From assembly GCA_015039365.1 (NCBI GenBank), contig WION01000769.1, forward strand, positions 1-20,106: DNA of 20,106 bases, read 5' to 3'. Under the pieces are notes generated by a model. That model worked only from the letters and a program-made list of their open reading frames with translations. It ran no database searches and was not told where the DNA came from. The translations under genes were made by a program, and so were the position numbers. This DNA is from Amanita rubescens (lineage: Eukaryota > Basidiomycota > Agaricomycetes > Agaricales > Amanitaceae). This document shows positions 1 through 10,552 of this stretch, piece by piece (the stretch's first letter is position 1; each line of letters starts with the position of its first letter).

Positions 1-19
1 GCCCAAAGCTCTCTCTACC

Positions 20-2278
20 ATGCGCTACGTGATCGATCAACTATCGTCTTTCAAAACCATAACCTCCCTCTTCCTGCTCCTCGTTACCTTTAAACTTGTC
101 AGATCCATCGTCAAGCGGTCCGGTGCTCGTCTACCCCAACTCAAAGGGCCGCCGAAGTACCAGCTTCTTCTTTGGTAGATTGCTTGAAATAAGTAACTCG
201 AGTGATCGTGCTGGACTCTATTCCCGTTGGGAAAGCGAATACGGTCCGGTTTTCCAGGTACCCGTCGAGTTGGGTAGACGACGGGTTATGCTATGTGACC
301 CCAAGGCCATCGAACATTTCTTTTCCAAGGATACATTCACCTATTTCAGAACACCATCCTTCAGGGTATTTTTAGAGGAATTTGTAAGTATGTACGCGTT
401 TGTTTGCTGGGTCCATTCTAAGAGTCTTTCTCAGTTCGGACCCAACATTTTGTGTGCCGAAAATCAAGACCACCTGAGGTACGTTGGTATGAAGTTTCGT
501 TCAAGGAAAGGTAGCAATGATATGTGATTTGAAGACAACGTCGGTCTCTTGGACCTGCATTCAGCGGCGCGGCTCTACGCGTAGCAGCTGATGTTTTCTT
601 TGATATTACTCACAAGGAAAGTTTGCATCCGAAACGGAAATCGTTCATAAGTGATTGCTGTACAGGTTGAAGAAAACTGGAACGCACAGTTCGAACTTGG
701 TGATGAAATTGTGATTGATATAGGGAAATGGTGCGTGCGCCTTACATCTATTCCACATTAATGATTAGAATCTGATGCACCGTTCTCAGGTTTGATGCAA
801 TAACGTAGGATCTCACCTTTTCAGCAACGGCCGCTTCTTGATCTAAAATGACAGACTGGATTCCATTGGTATATGCGGATTCGGCTATGATTTCAAATCC
901 GTCGAAGGCCGCGATTCGCCTGTGAATGACGTGTTCTCACACCTTAACGAGGGCACCAGTAACGATGCTCGAACTTTGATTGACATCATCAGCCCAATGT
1001 TCCCTCTAATATTCCGTATTCCGATGAGAACAGTGCGTATGTTGAGGATGCTAAACAAGGCGACATCAGAGTTTGCTGCCGAGCTGATCAAAAACTCGAG
1101 AAAGGAGGGGGATTGTTCCGACAACATTAAGGATCGGTCAATTCTTGGAGAATTAGGGTGAGGAGGTCAACTGTGCATGTTTTTGCTTGCGCCTGATTTG
1201 GTTTAAGTGAAAGGACGATCCGAAGGTGTAGATTTAAAGAAGATGCATCAAGAAGTTGTTTCGCAGGTGCGTGTGTTTAGACTGTGATCCATAGTTAATA
1301 GACTTGATAGAATAAATTTAGATTGTGCGTATCATATATTTGAAGTAACCGCAACCGTAACTCACGCGACATGCGACTTAGAATGTTCTTTTGTTTGCAG
1401 GTAGTGTCTTTACTTCTTGAATTGTTAAATCAAATCTAATGAGATTATATCAAAAGGACACCAGTCTTCAGGCAGTGAGTAGCGAGCGCCGTCATCATTG
1501 TAATGTTTTTGACGAAGATCGCGCAGTTAGTATCAAGGTACGTATCTGCCATCATACATCTATACTAATGTTGACATCCTGCCAGTGGGCAGTGATAGAG
1601 CTAGCACGCCATCCCGAGATGCAACGTAAGCTAAGAGAAGAACTGCGTCAACTTCCTATTGGCGATCCGACATACGACCAATTGACGTCGAGGTTGCCTT
1701 ACCTTGATGCCGTCGTACGTGAATCGTTAAGGCTTCATCCTGTTGTGCATGATGTGTACCGCGTGGTATGACTTTCATTTTGATGTAAAGATGTATATCA
1801 ACACGTTATTAGGCAAATGAGGATGACATTATTCCGTTAGATGCTCCAATCGAAACGGCATCGGGACAAATGATTGATTCCATCATCAGTTCCTAAAGGA
1901 ACACCTGTATGCGCATCACTCGTATTCCTCAATTGTGATGAAAAAACTTGGGGCTCTGATTCGAAGGAGTTTCGTCCCGAGCGGTGGCTTGAAAATCCGC
2001 ACAGAAAGCTGTTTTCATTTGGGGATGGTCAGAGGTTGTGCTTGGGAAAAGCACTCGCACTGGCTGAACTCAAGGTACGTCCAGATTCTTTCACGATTCA
2101 GCTTGAGGTGACGCCTTTGCAGGCTGTTTTATCCGTTTTTATCCGACACTTTTCCTTTGAGCTTATGAATGGACCGGACACGGAGTTGGGCTTGCATTTC
2201 TCCATCTTGGTTCACCCGAAGATGGTTGGCGAAAGAGGTGCAAGGCTTCCAATGCGAGTGAAACGAGTCGCGGAATAG
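20..2278 (+). pseudogene. Decayed cytochrome P450 monooxygenase (fungal, membrane-anchored type)
   Basis: P450 landmarks appear in order but not in one reading frame. An N-terminal anchor starts at ATG 20 (hydrophobic stretch SLFLLLVTFKLV). It is followed by LKGPP, then SFFFGRLLEI in another frame, YGPVFQVP, SLGPAFSGAALR (about 548-583), GICGFGYDF, a K-helix ESLR (1721-1732), FRPERWL, and a haem loop FSFGDGQRLCLG (2012-2047) with its Cys ligand. The C-terminus ends at TAG 2278. Plausible introns include 479-534 and 2075-2122. Lesions: a frameshift near 140-165 between the LKGPP and SFFFG segments; a frameshift near 1221-1240; no recognisable I-helix AGxxT in the disordered 1290-1550 stretch; a one-base shift near 1888; and an apparent deletion of about a dozen residues between RWLENP and FSFG. 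An intact relative would be a haem oxidase of the fungal ER membrane. Family membership is clear; inactivity is inferred from the several independent lesions, though sequencing errors could explain single ones. Confidence 0.85.
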
Positions 2279-2852
2279 TTAACTCGGCTGTATTATGGTG
2301 TACTTGTAGTCCGTGGTACTGTGCGAAATTCAGAAAAGGAAAGTACGTCAGTAAGGGTGCGTTATTTAAATTGCTATTGACGTACGCACGACTATGTGCA
2401 ATATCATCATATGTAAACGTCAATGTCTGATCGGAGGTTTGGTATTCGCCGAAAAGACTGCATCGACATGGTTCCCATGACTATTATCATTTTAGGCCAG
2501 TTGCAGCGCTCATATTATGTTATTGTGGGATAGATTGAAATACAACAGATGTGTCATTTTTAGCTTCGAGGACAAGGCAAAGTTAGGGGACAATAAGAGC
2601 AAATAAGGTATTGTCCGAAAAAGGAATGTCTTTTGTTATCAACACAACCTGCTATTACAATAGATGTGATGCTTTTAAAAGCACAGCGCCATGTCCGCCC
2701 TGCTCACTTTGCCCCCGACAATCCCGTAACAAGATGACGCATTGTGAGTCCCATGTAAACTTGTTGTCGTTGTTCATACTGACTCTGAGTCCCACCTAGT
2801 CTTTTCACGCCATTTACTACCCAAACACAAACCTCGCCTAAGTCGACTGCAG
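2279..2852. other. Intergenic region, nothing recognised
   Basis: This is the space between the P450 relic and the next start codon. Only short shadow reading frames are present. A pyrimidine-rich stretch just before 2853 is compatible with a fungal promoter and 5'UTR, but no specific site can be named. Confidence 0.5.
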
Positions 2853-3858
2853 ATGCCATCATCCAGCGAAACATTACATATCATCCCAGAGGAGGAAGAA
2901 CTGTGCACATCGTCATCCTCCTGGGTCTCCACACCTTGCTTTGCAGTATCCCTTGCAGACTTACACCTCAGCAAGGATAATCAATCATCACTACGGCCTC
3001 TGGAAGTGCCGCCACTTAGCGAACGCTCAGGAGCTGTCTCTCCTACGTCCTCGACTTCATCTGCATCGTCTTGCTCTCCCCTTACTCCTACATCATCTGA
3101 TGACGAATTCTCATTATCTAACCGTGTCTCCATCACACCGTTCAACAACGGCGCGACTCGTAACCTCATCGATGACGAGTTTGACTCGGAATGGTATACT
3201 GAAGGGTTCTCCAAGTTAGTCTGGCCACTTCCGCCCTCCTTCCCCACATCTCGGCCAGAATCCCTTCAGCCACCATCTATTATGCGACCTCCTACCCCAA
3301 AACGCGCCACCTCTCGCCCGCAAAAATATATTCGTAGCGTGACGAAGGAGGCCCTATCCCTTCCATCGCCTTCTCCCAACCCGTCTATTCCGGAAATAAT
3401 CGAACCATCGCCGAATCCTGTCACTCAGCCTCGACTCCGCTCACGCTCCTTCCGTAGGCCGCCGCCACGGATGAGCATGCCCATTGATTGCTTAGCAGAC
3501 GATTTCGTAATAGGAAGAAGAGCAGAACTGCTTGTCCTCGGATTTCCGCCTTGTCATCATCAATAAACAACATTCTCCTGTCTTAATCTCTCCTGCACCC
3601 TCCCGTGCTTCTCCGTTCTTGACTGTTCCTCAGTTTCCCGATAGCCCTGGAAGCATGTACCTCCCATCATCATCAGCAGCAGTACATCGATATCCATGTT
3701 GTACAGATCTTGAGGATTTTTATGGAGAGATCGAGTTTGCGGTGGATGATATCCAGTTTGATTTTAGCAACGATATGCCTATGCGCCTCCCGCTCTCTTT
3801 GCCGAACACGCCGCATGATCTTGAAACAGATTTCATATTTGGGTTGGACGAACTATAG
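2853..3858 (+). CDS. Ser/Pro-rich protein of unknown function, two reading-frame segments
   Basis: ATG 2853 opens a 237-codon frame to TAA 3566. It is rich in Ser and Pro, with acidic patches such as DDEFDSEWYTEGFSKLVWPL, and a basic, Arg/Pro-rich stretch (RLRSRSFRRPPPRMSMP). A second frame then runs to TAG 3858 and contains CTDLEDFYGEIEFAVDDIQF and an acidic end DLETDFIFGLDEL. The two look like parts of one protein. A candidate intron from GT 3507 to AG 3633 is phase 0 on both sides and would give about 292 residues; a plain frameshift is the alternative. No signal peptide, membrane segment or catalytic motif is visible. The composition suggests a largely disordered intracellular protein. 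I do not recognise the family. Confidence 0.6.
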
Positions 3859-4217
3859 CCGTTCTGAGGGACCACCTAGCCTTCGTAAAACTCATAATTC
3901 ATTCCTCGATGGAATGGCGTATCTTCGGAACAGAGCTCTCCCCTGTTCCACCTATATGGTGCTCCGTTCCTCCAACTTCCGGTGTCGACTTTCTCTTCTT
4001 AGGGCCTTGTTACCACATTATTTTCGTCATTATGACTAGGAGACGTGCAAAGTAACGAATTATGTATGACAACCAATGTCTGTAGCGTAACCGCAATTAT
4101 TAAATTCTAGCCAAGGCTTGAGTTTCGTGTCGCGCCGTAGTATGCCGTGAACCGGAAAAACCCGGGATTGGCGTAGCATCCGATCGTCCAAACGCAGAAA
4201 CGCGCAACTCTTTCTCC
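3859..4217. other. Intergenic region, 3' flank and ATP19 promoter
   Basis: No convincing coding frame. A pyrimidine-rich run (CTTTCTCC) lies directly before ATG 4218, as is common in fungal housekeeping promoters. Confidence 0.4.
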
Positions 4218-4619
4218 ATGTCCTAGTACGCGTCCCTTTCCTCCTTTCTTGCACTCGAACTAATATCGCATTGTACAGCGTTATCTTTGGTCGTGCCATA
4301 AAAAACGAGCACATCTCGCTTGGTGTTTTGACAACTGCTTTTGGCACTGCATGGTTGGCTACGAGAGGAGGAAAGAAGTCTACCCCGCCACCCCAGAATG
4401 TGGAGCAGGCAAGGGCGTCCGTTCCGTTGAATGCTAGCTCGAGGTACGTGTTCCTTGTTCGATTCTGTTCAAGTTGCTAATGTGGTTGGTTTATATAGTG
4501 AGGAAGAAGAATTGTAAGCTCATGTTGGTTTTTCTCGGTGGTATCAGGCTCATTTCTTTGACAGCATCAAAAAGTTCATTTCTGAGGCTGAGAAGGAAGA
4601 TACGCATGCTAAGCATTGA
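4218..4619 (+). CDS. ATP19: Mitochondrial F1Fo ATP synthase subunit K
   Basis: This is a small accessory subunit of the membrane sector of ATP synthase in the mitochondrial inner membrane; in yeast it helps dimer formation or stability. I infer four exons: 4218-4225 (only ATGTCCTA), 4279-4443, 4499-4513 and 4565-4619. The introns are 53, 55 and 51 nt, all GT-AG. The joined frame gives 80 residues. It starts MSYVIFGRAIKNEHISLG, continues with a hydrophobic segment (LGVLTTAFGTAWLA) and a Lys-rich linker, and ends EEEEFIKKFISEAEKEDTH. Length, order and the acidic/FIxxxLKK-like tail match fungal subunit K. The start is chosen because splicing the 8-nt exon restores ATG in frame; no ATG is available in exon 2. 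The exon 4 acceptor is the ACAG at 4561-4564, since the earlier CAG would break the frame. Confidence 0.85.
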
Positions 4620-4752
4620 TAACGACAGCACTACGTAGTATAATAGAGTCTCGTTCTTGTGTAATAAGCAAACTCCGGTTCGAGTCGACGTGACATTTTA
4701 CTTATATTGATTGCCCTTTCTTCTTCCTCCTCCAATTTCAAGCAACGACTCG

Positions 4753-6848
4753 ATGAGCTCGTTCACTCCTTCTAAAAGACATTCTTTGCATATTTATTCA
4801 TCCTCTGGTCCAAAACCTCTCCAGCTCGTCACCGGCCAAGCGCCCTCGCCTATCACCCCCGCTACCCCGGACCACCAAAACAAACCGAGAACGCTCAGAA
4901 GACAATCATCTATATCATACAAACGCTCCAGCTACGATTCACTCGCGCAGTCGCGTCCACCAAATGAAGTTGATTCCCCACCACTCGGAGGAGGGTTGAA
5001 GCCACGACCTCGAAGCGTCGCTTACCCTGCCGCTCCGTTATTAACACCACAATTGACGCTAGCAGAAAAGTACGTGGTCTTTTCTTTCCAAGGAGACGTT
5101 ACATGTCGTTAACCACCGACAACGTTGTAGACACGCCGATCTTCTCCAATTTATCGCTCAGAAAGAGTCCAAATGCCTCGAACTTCGATCCCAGCTAGCC
5201 ATGCACGAAGCTGAGCTATTGCAATGTACGTTCTCCCCCTTCTCCGGACTCCAACATAAGCTCACTTTGACTTTCTATAGTGAAACGAACATGGGAACGT
5301 ATCGTTAGCCGAAACTTTGAATTTCCCCATTCAACTCTTGCCACAACTGTATTAAATGCATCTACTTCAAGTCCTCCCACTATTTACTACGCACCCGGTT
5401 CAAGCAACGCTGTACTGGAAGGCATCAAAGAAGGCGTGCAAGGCGTGAGCAGGCTCATCACCGCCGGCCTATCCATCTCAAACACAGACCACCCAACGAC
5501 ACACACATACCACACACTCTCAGAGTCAAGACCCAACGCAAAACCAACACCAAAGCCTAGACCACACTCATTGTACTCCCCATTATCATCATCCTCGCCA
5601 ATTTCTCACATCCGATCATCCAATTTATCTACTTCCTCAACTTGTACGACAGCAACGAGCGCAACGAAGTTTTCTGCCGCGTCTCCTTCATCGGTTTCCA
5701 CCTTCTTTGAAGAACAGGATGTAGAGCAGAAATTGAAGAATAGTGACGAACTCTGCCAATATGCAACGGAAAGCACAAACGGAAGCCCCGACTCGTTAGG
5801 TTCTCAGGAACTGATTGTGAGAGATACGGGTGCGACGCCGACTGTTAGTCCGAACCCAAAGTTCAAGTTCCGGATAGAGAGGCGAAGGGAGAGGGAGAAC
5901 AAAAGGGGTAGAAAGGATAGAGAAGTCGAGGCGGAGGATGCTTGGGGCCAACTCGGCAGCATCTCGATCCAGGACAATATGCTAGTAGGCAAGGATGAAC
6001 AACGAAAAGGCACGTTAAGAACGCTGACCGCCAACTCGTCCGCGATCAACATCGACGCGGGCAGTACGCGTTGTCATCGACGAAAGTCGAGGGAAACGTC
6101 TGCAGCCTCACTTGGAAGCCTGCGCCATGAGGAATCGGAAGCCAGAACGCCGTTTTCACCAGATTTAAGCACATCTGGACGATCATCGCTTCCCGCCATG
6201 CCAGTATCTTCTATACCAGGTTTGAGCCTCGCAGAATCTGCAGCGATGCTCATCGGCGGTGACTTGAGCCCTTCGGTGCTAAACGTATCTCTACCACCTC
6301 TTTCCTTGCCGAATTCAAATTCAAACCACGAATCACGAATCCAAGTACTACCACCTTCATCCTGGACAAAACGATGGACGTAAGTTCCTTCTTTCTTTCT
6401 TTTTTTTATTTTTTACCCCCCATCATAACCCCAAAACAGACTAAGCAAAAGCCAAAAACGAGCGTCGTTATTGTTGAGTGACGTTTCGCAGACGTTGGTT
6501 TCTGCCTTTTCGTTGGCGGTGGGTTCAGGGTCGGGTTCGGGGTCGGGGTCTTCTTGTGTTACTTCCGCTTCGGGGGCGAGCTCGAGTTCGAGTTCGTTGG
6601 TGTTGTCGACGCCGCCGCCGCCACTGCCGCCGCCTGGTGCGAAGCCGGCTTCGATGTCTTTGATTGATGAAGACGACGACGATGAGGGAAATTTTTTCTC
6701 TGCTGCGTCTGTGGCTACGGTGATGGAGCCGATGAAACCTGTGCTTGTCGGTGTTAGTGCGAGCGGTCAGGTTAGTCAAGCGAGAACTGGAACGGATGTC
6801 CAGGTGACAGTCGAAGTGGAAGAGGATGACGGAGAATGGGGTTGGTAG
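4753..6848 (+). CDS. Low-complexity coiled-coil protein, DUF4048-like
   Basis: Four exons join in frame to 639 residues: 4753-5069, 5131-5225, 5281-6379 and 6440-6848. The introns are 61, 55 and 60 nt, all GT-AG. The N-terminal ~100 residues are Ser/Pro/Arg-rich. Exon 2 and the start of exon 3 form a heptad-like helix running LAEKHADLLQFIAQKE, then LELRSQLAMHEAELLQLK, then RTWERIVSRNF. A long Ser/Thr-rich region follows, with a charged stretch near 5870-5950. Exon 4 opens with SKSQKRASLLLSDVSQTLV, then GSGSGSGS, Ser and Pro runs, and an acidic end closing WGW. The helix plus the QKRASLLLSDVSQ element recalls fungal DUF4048 proteins; this match is from memory and the function is unknown. The ATG at 4753 is the first in the frame. 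Confidence 0.8.
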
Positions 6849-7973
6849 ATGTTATCCATCTATCTATCTTCGTGTGTGTTAGCTCTTTTGTTTTTTGTCA
6901 TTGATAGTTTGAATTGTGTTTGGATCAAGTGATACGTGTGGTGTACATTGCATACTTGTCTGGAATAAACGAATTCTGTTCTCAGGATGGGAAGGTTATG
7001 TTGCGGTTAACCGTTGTCAAATCTAGGATGAAGCGAACACGCAAAGGCTGAAGGCGTTGCGACTGTTGAGCAATAACGTATCCAGCACGCAGTTGGTGCC
7101 ATGGTCAAATTTCTCGGTGTTCATCTTATTAGCCTCGCGGTGGGACATTGAAGATCAGGAAATGGCCCGGACGGCTGAAAACCCGCGTCTCACGGTCGAC
7201 GTTTCTCATTCTGCTCGCTTGATCGTGGGTTAAGATTTTCGTCCGGAGTACGGCCTGATTATTTTCTGCTAGATCTCCGACGCGACAAAATGGTTTTACG
7301 CTGTTTTGCAAAGGCGCGAGTAATTATTGATCCTGAGACCGTAAGTGAGAACCGCCATCGGCTCAAATTTGCAATTACGTATTGAGTAAAAAAGCAGCCG
7401 TCCAAGGGAAGACATCATTCCTGTCCCTGATACTAGGAAAATCAATGTGTTGCTATCACTTCCGTTCCGTACCTACTATGTAGATGCTGAACTAGTTGAT
7501 AGTACCTCGCTTCCACGCAGGTCAATAATCTCCGAAGTCAAAGGTATAATGGACGAACCTTTCCTTTATTTGTGTCGGACTCTGGTTAAAAGACACGCAA
7601 AGTGCCGGCGTTTGGTAAACACAGGTTGGCGGAAAACTGCGGAAAATCAGTATTAGAAGATCCTGCTCCCGGGGCGGCCGATACAAGCGTTTCATACGTG
7701 TGTCGTCACGTTTACCCTATCAACAGTATTCAAATTAATCACAAGAGATGATTGATGGATGATATGAGGTGAATCAGGTCATACATGGTTCACACTACTG
7801 AACTGGCGAAGCGTTACTCGTTCGACGATGGTTGAGAGTAAGGTAGATTCGAACCAGTGAACTCGCGGACATACACGCTGGCTAAATGTTTCGACTATTA
7901 ATGCCAGAGTGCCAATGCGCTCTCGTGACGAAGCGATATTTATGCGTCATTTCCCTGGCATCAGATGGTGACT
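6849..7973. other. Intergenic region upstream of the micro-exon cluster
   Basis: I see no gene here. The few frames are 60-70 codons long, lack ATG context and show no homology I recognise. From about 7890 the sequence begins to resemble the upstream module of the other cluster members, for example CTCTCGTGACGAAGCGATAT near 7920, compared with ACTCGTGATGCGACATTTAT upstream of gene 5. The left edge of the repeated unit therefore lies within this spacer. Confidence 0.45.
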
Positions 7974-8087
7974 AAGTTCGAACTCAGCCAGACTACTACA
8001 GCTTAAGACCCTACAGAACGCCCCAGGACGACCGACTGCAGTGCTGGTCACTGCTCTCATCAAACAGGCCTTGTGGATATCACTATC
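7974..8087 (+). promoter_or_regulatory. Promoter/5'UTR module of micro-exon gene 1
   Basis: AAGTTCGAACTCAGC at 7974-7988 is identical to the element before genes 2 and 3. GACTACTACAGC follows where the other copies have CTACAAAAACC. A stretch shared with the other copies (GCAGTGCTGGTCACT near 8038-8052) lies before the start context TATCATGCG. This is the most divergent of the five modules. Confidence 0.6.
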
Positions 8088-9689
8088 ATGCGATACGTCT
8101 CTCTTTGCAACATCTTTCTTCTTCTCCTTTTCGTTCTCTTTTCAAGAAGTTCCCCGGTATACCAACCACAAAAACCCCTGGATCCCATCGCAGATGTACC
8201 AGACCGATTCAAGGCAAGTTGTTTTTCCTCATCAAGGAAGCAAGTCCTGAAATGAGGATATCGTTAATTGCCGCAGATGGCCCCCCTGTCTGTAAGCTAT
8301 TCCTAATGAAGAACTAAATCTTGAAACATAAATATTATCAAGCCGGAGGCCATGAAAGCATTACCGCCAGTTAGAAAACCTCCAACGACGCACATCCCGA
8401 TACCTCCGACAAAGAAGCCCCTCTCGGTTGTAAGTTCTTCCTCGAAAGCAAGCCATAAAGCAAAAATATAATTAAATCTGCTTCGCAGCTATCACGGCCT
8501 AGGCGTAGGCCTGGGCCTGAGCCTCCGAATACCTTTGTAAGTCGCATTTCCCTGATCAAGAAAGCGAATGCCTAGAAGCACGATCATATTTAGGCAACTC
8601 AGAAGTGGGAAGGCCGCCTGGGGGTGATGGTCAGTCATTCTTAATGAAGAAAGCAGATCTTGAAGTACGATAATATGATCTAGGATGCCAAAAATCAGGC
8701 ACGCCTGCGGAGCTCGGTAAGTGATTCACCTAATCACGAATGCAAGCCTTGACGCACGATCATATCATTAAGTCTGACCCGACCCCGCCCGGGAGCTCGC
8801 CCTGGGTGTCAGGACATAGGCATAGCAATGTAAGTCATCCCTCTAATCCAGAAAACAAGTTTTCGAATAAGACATACCATCAAGTCTGCCCCGCCTGATC
8901 TAAACGGAATGAAGGAGTCTGGTAGAGATAAACCTGTAAGTTTTTGCTCATCAAGCAAGTGGGTCTGAAAATACAAATATCGTCAAGTCTATGCCATCGC
9001 ACCCGGAGCCGCCATCGAACGTACGTTATTCTCCTAATTAGAAAGCAAGTTTTGAATCGAAAACACCATTAAGGCTAAGTTGGCTACGCATGTAAGTCAC
9101 TCTCCTAATGAAGAAAGCAAATTTTGAAGTACGGGCATCATAAAGCTTCTCAACCCGCGACCGGCCCCAAAGCCGCCAGTCGAAGTGAGCTATTCTCTTA
9201 ATTAGGGAGCGAATCTTAGAGCAAAAACACCGTTAAGGCTAAATCGAACAAAATACCTGCGTATGAACCCGTAAGTTACTCTCCTAATGAAGAAAGCGAT
9301 TTTTGAAGTACAAGCGTCATACAGTTTCTCAACCCGCGACCGGCCCCAAAGCCGCCAGTCAAAGTGAGTTATTCTCTTAATTAGGGAGCAAATCTTAGAG
9401 CGAAAACACCGTCAAGGCTAAATCGGACGAAATACCTGCGCATGAACCCGTAAGTTACTCTCCTAATGAAGAAAGCGATTTTTGAAGTACAAGTATCATA
9501 AAGTATCTCAACCCGCGACCGGCCCCAAAGCCATCGAGGATGGATCGCTTGAAAGCAAAGGTGTACGTTGTTCCGCCAATCAAGTAAAAAATTCAGTCTT
9601 GTTAACAAAAATGATGCAGTAAGGGGTTACCGGGAGGGATCAAAAGGAGACTCATACCCAATCAATTCAATACCAAGAGTAAACCATAG
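8088..9689 (+). CDS. Micro-exon secreted protein, gene 1 (16 exons)
   Basis: Exon 1 (8088-8213) encodes a signal peptide (IFLLLLFVLFSRSSP). Further exons: 8277-8291, 8343-8429, 8489-8536, 8594-8629, 8684-8716, 8773-8829, 8885-8935, 8988-9020, 9074-9091, 9146-9184, 9238-9270, 9325-9363, 9417-9449, 9504-9560. All fifteen are multiples of three without stops and give 235 residues, rich in Pro, Lys and Arg. Introns are 51-63 nt and share one sequence pattern; intron 1 uses a GC donor (AAG|GCAAGT). Exons 11, 13 and 15 share xLNPRPAPKP; exons 12 and 14 share AKSxxIPAxEP. The end is uncertain. A donor at 9561 (GTGTAC) puts TAA 9620 directly after the last intron. The better donor GTACGT at 9563 adds 23 basic residues, to TAG 9689. 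No known domain; secretion is inferred. No expression evidence is available. Confidence 0.75.
9146..9503 (+). repeat. Tandem duplication of a two-exon, two-intron unit in gene 1 (2 x 179 bp)
   Basis: Units 9146-9324 and 9325-9503 each hold a 39-nt exon, a 53-nt intron, a 33-nt exon and a 54-nt intron, and are nearly identical in exon and intron. Exon 15 (9504 on) starts a third copy of the first exon. The introns flanking exons 9-10 (8988-9145) resemble the same pair, suggesting an older copy. Confidence 0.9.
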
Positions 9690-10448
9690 GAGGCGGTAGA
9701 CGAAGTGCATCCCATTCCGATATAGTTGAGAAACAGCGAAAGGGCGCCCTTGTTTAATATCACCTTTTCTTCGTGATGATTCACGATAATCTTGAGGTAT
9801 AACAGGTACTTTATGCATCGGCGAATGTATGATGGGGCAGATGATCTAGGCGTAGATGTGGGGTTTCTAGGCAGCGGTTTCTAGCAGATACAAGTTATAT
9901 TAACTTCCGAGTACAACAAGAAGGTTGGAGTGGTAACTTCAATTCTTAAACCCGACGCGCGTTAGAAAAATTCTCGAGCGCTGAGCGCTGAGCGTTCGCT
10001 GGAATGAGAAAGAAGCGCGTGGTGCGATGACGTCATCCCAAAGTGCTACTCCCAACGGCCAGACTGGCACGGCGCACCCCGATAGCAGATCTTGTCAACC
10101 CGGCAGGCAGGCACGGCCACATTAATTAGGCCGAGTTCAGAAAAACAATGATGTCGATCAAAATAATTCGATGGATTGGTTACCTACATGACGCGTGACT
10201 CAGCATGTGATGATTCCGTTGTTTCTTATTCCCCGCATCATCTAACTGAGGGGGCCGATCTGGATTCGCCCGAACGAGTAGATGTGCAGATCAGGGCGCC
10301 GCAGATGATTCCAGTACCGCTGATAACTTCGAGTAGCATATATATGAGATCTTGCCAAATAAATCGTTTAGTGCGATTTCACGGTGGCACTCATGATGCG
10401 AGATGCGGGTTTATGTGCCAAATTCACCGAAGGATCAGATGGCGGATG
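9690..10448. other. Spacer between micro-exon genes 1 and 2
   Basis: No gene is seen. It contains a block at 9904-9920 with GAGTACAACAAG that recurs after gene 2, a 7-bp tandem repeat GAGCGCTGAGCGCTGAGCG at 9976-9994, and a TGACGTCA palindrome at 10028-10035. The last 120 bp (CGCTGATAACTTC near 10317) resemble the region upstream of gene 5. Confidence 0.55.
10028..10035. promoter_or_regulatory. TGACGTCA palindrome (CRE/ATF-type site), spacer 1-2
   Basis: This is a perfect 8-bp cAMP-response-element palindrome, known as a target of CREB/ATF bZIP factors. It recurs in two other cluster spacers. Its role here is inferred; one copy alone could be chance. Confidence 0.4.
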
Positions 10449-10552
10449 AAGTTCGAACTCAGCTGGACTACAAAAACCTTGGCAATGTCCTGCGACAACA
10501 GCAGTGCTGGCCACTACGCCCATACAAGCTGGTCTTGTCCCCAAACCGAATC
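10449..10552 (+). promoter_or_regulatory. Promoter/5'UTR module of micro-exon gene 2
   Basis: AAGTTCGAACTCAGC occurs at 10449-10463 and the TATA-like CTACAAAAACC at 10468-10478. The shared stretch GCAGTGCTGG follows, then CCGAATCATGCAACTC at the start. The layout is the same as in genes 3, 4 and 5, with about 104 bp from the palindrome-like element to ATG. Confidence 0.65.

Noticed and set aside
7850..7900. tRNA on the minus strand (GGTTCGAATC-like loop)
   Set aside because: The flanking bases do not form a T stem and no acceptor stem or anticodon arm can be drawn.
8214..9619. CRISPR-like pattern: many similar ~55-nt repeats with unique short spacers
   Set aside because: The repeats begin GT and end AG, and the spacers are all multiples of three, open in frame and joined to a signal peptide exon. 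The context is eukaryotic. They are introns and exons.
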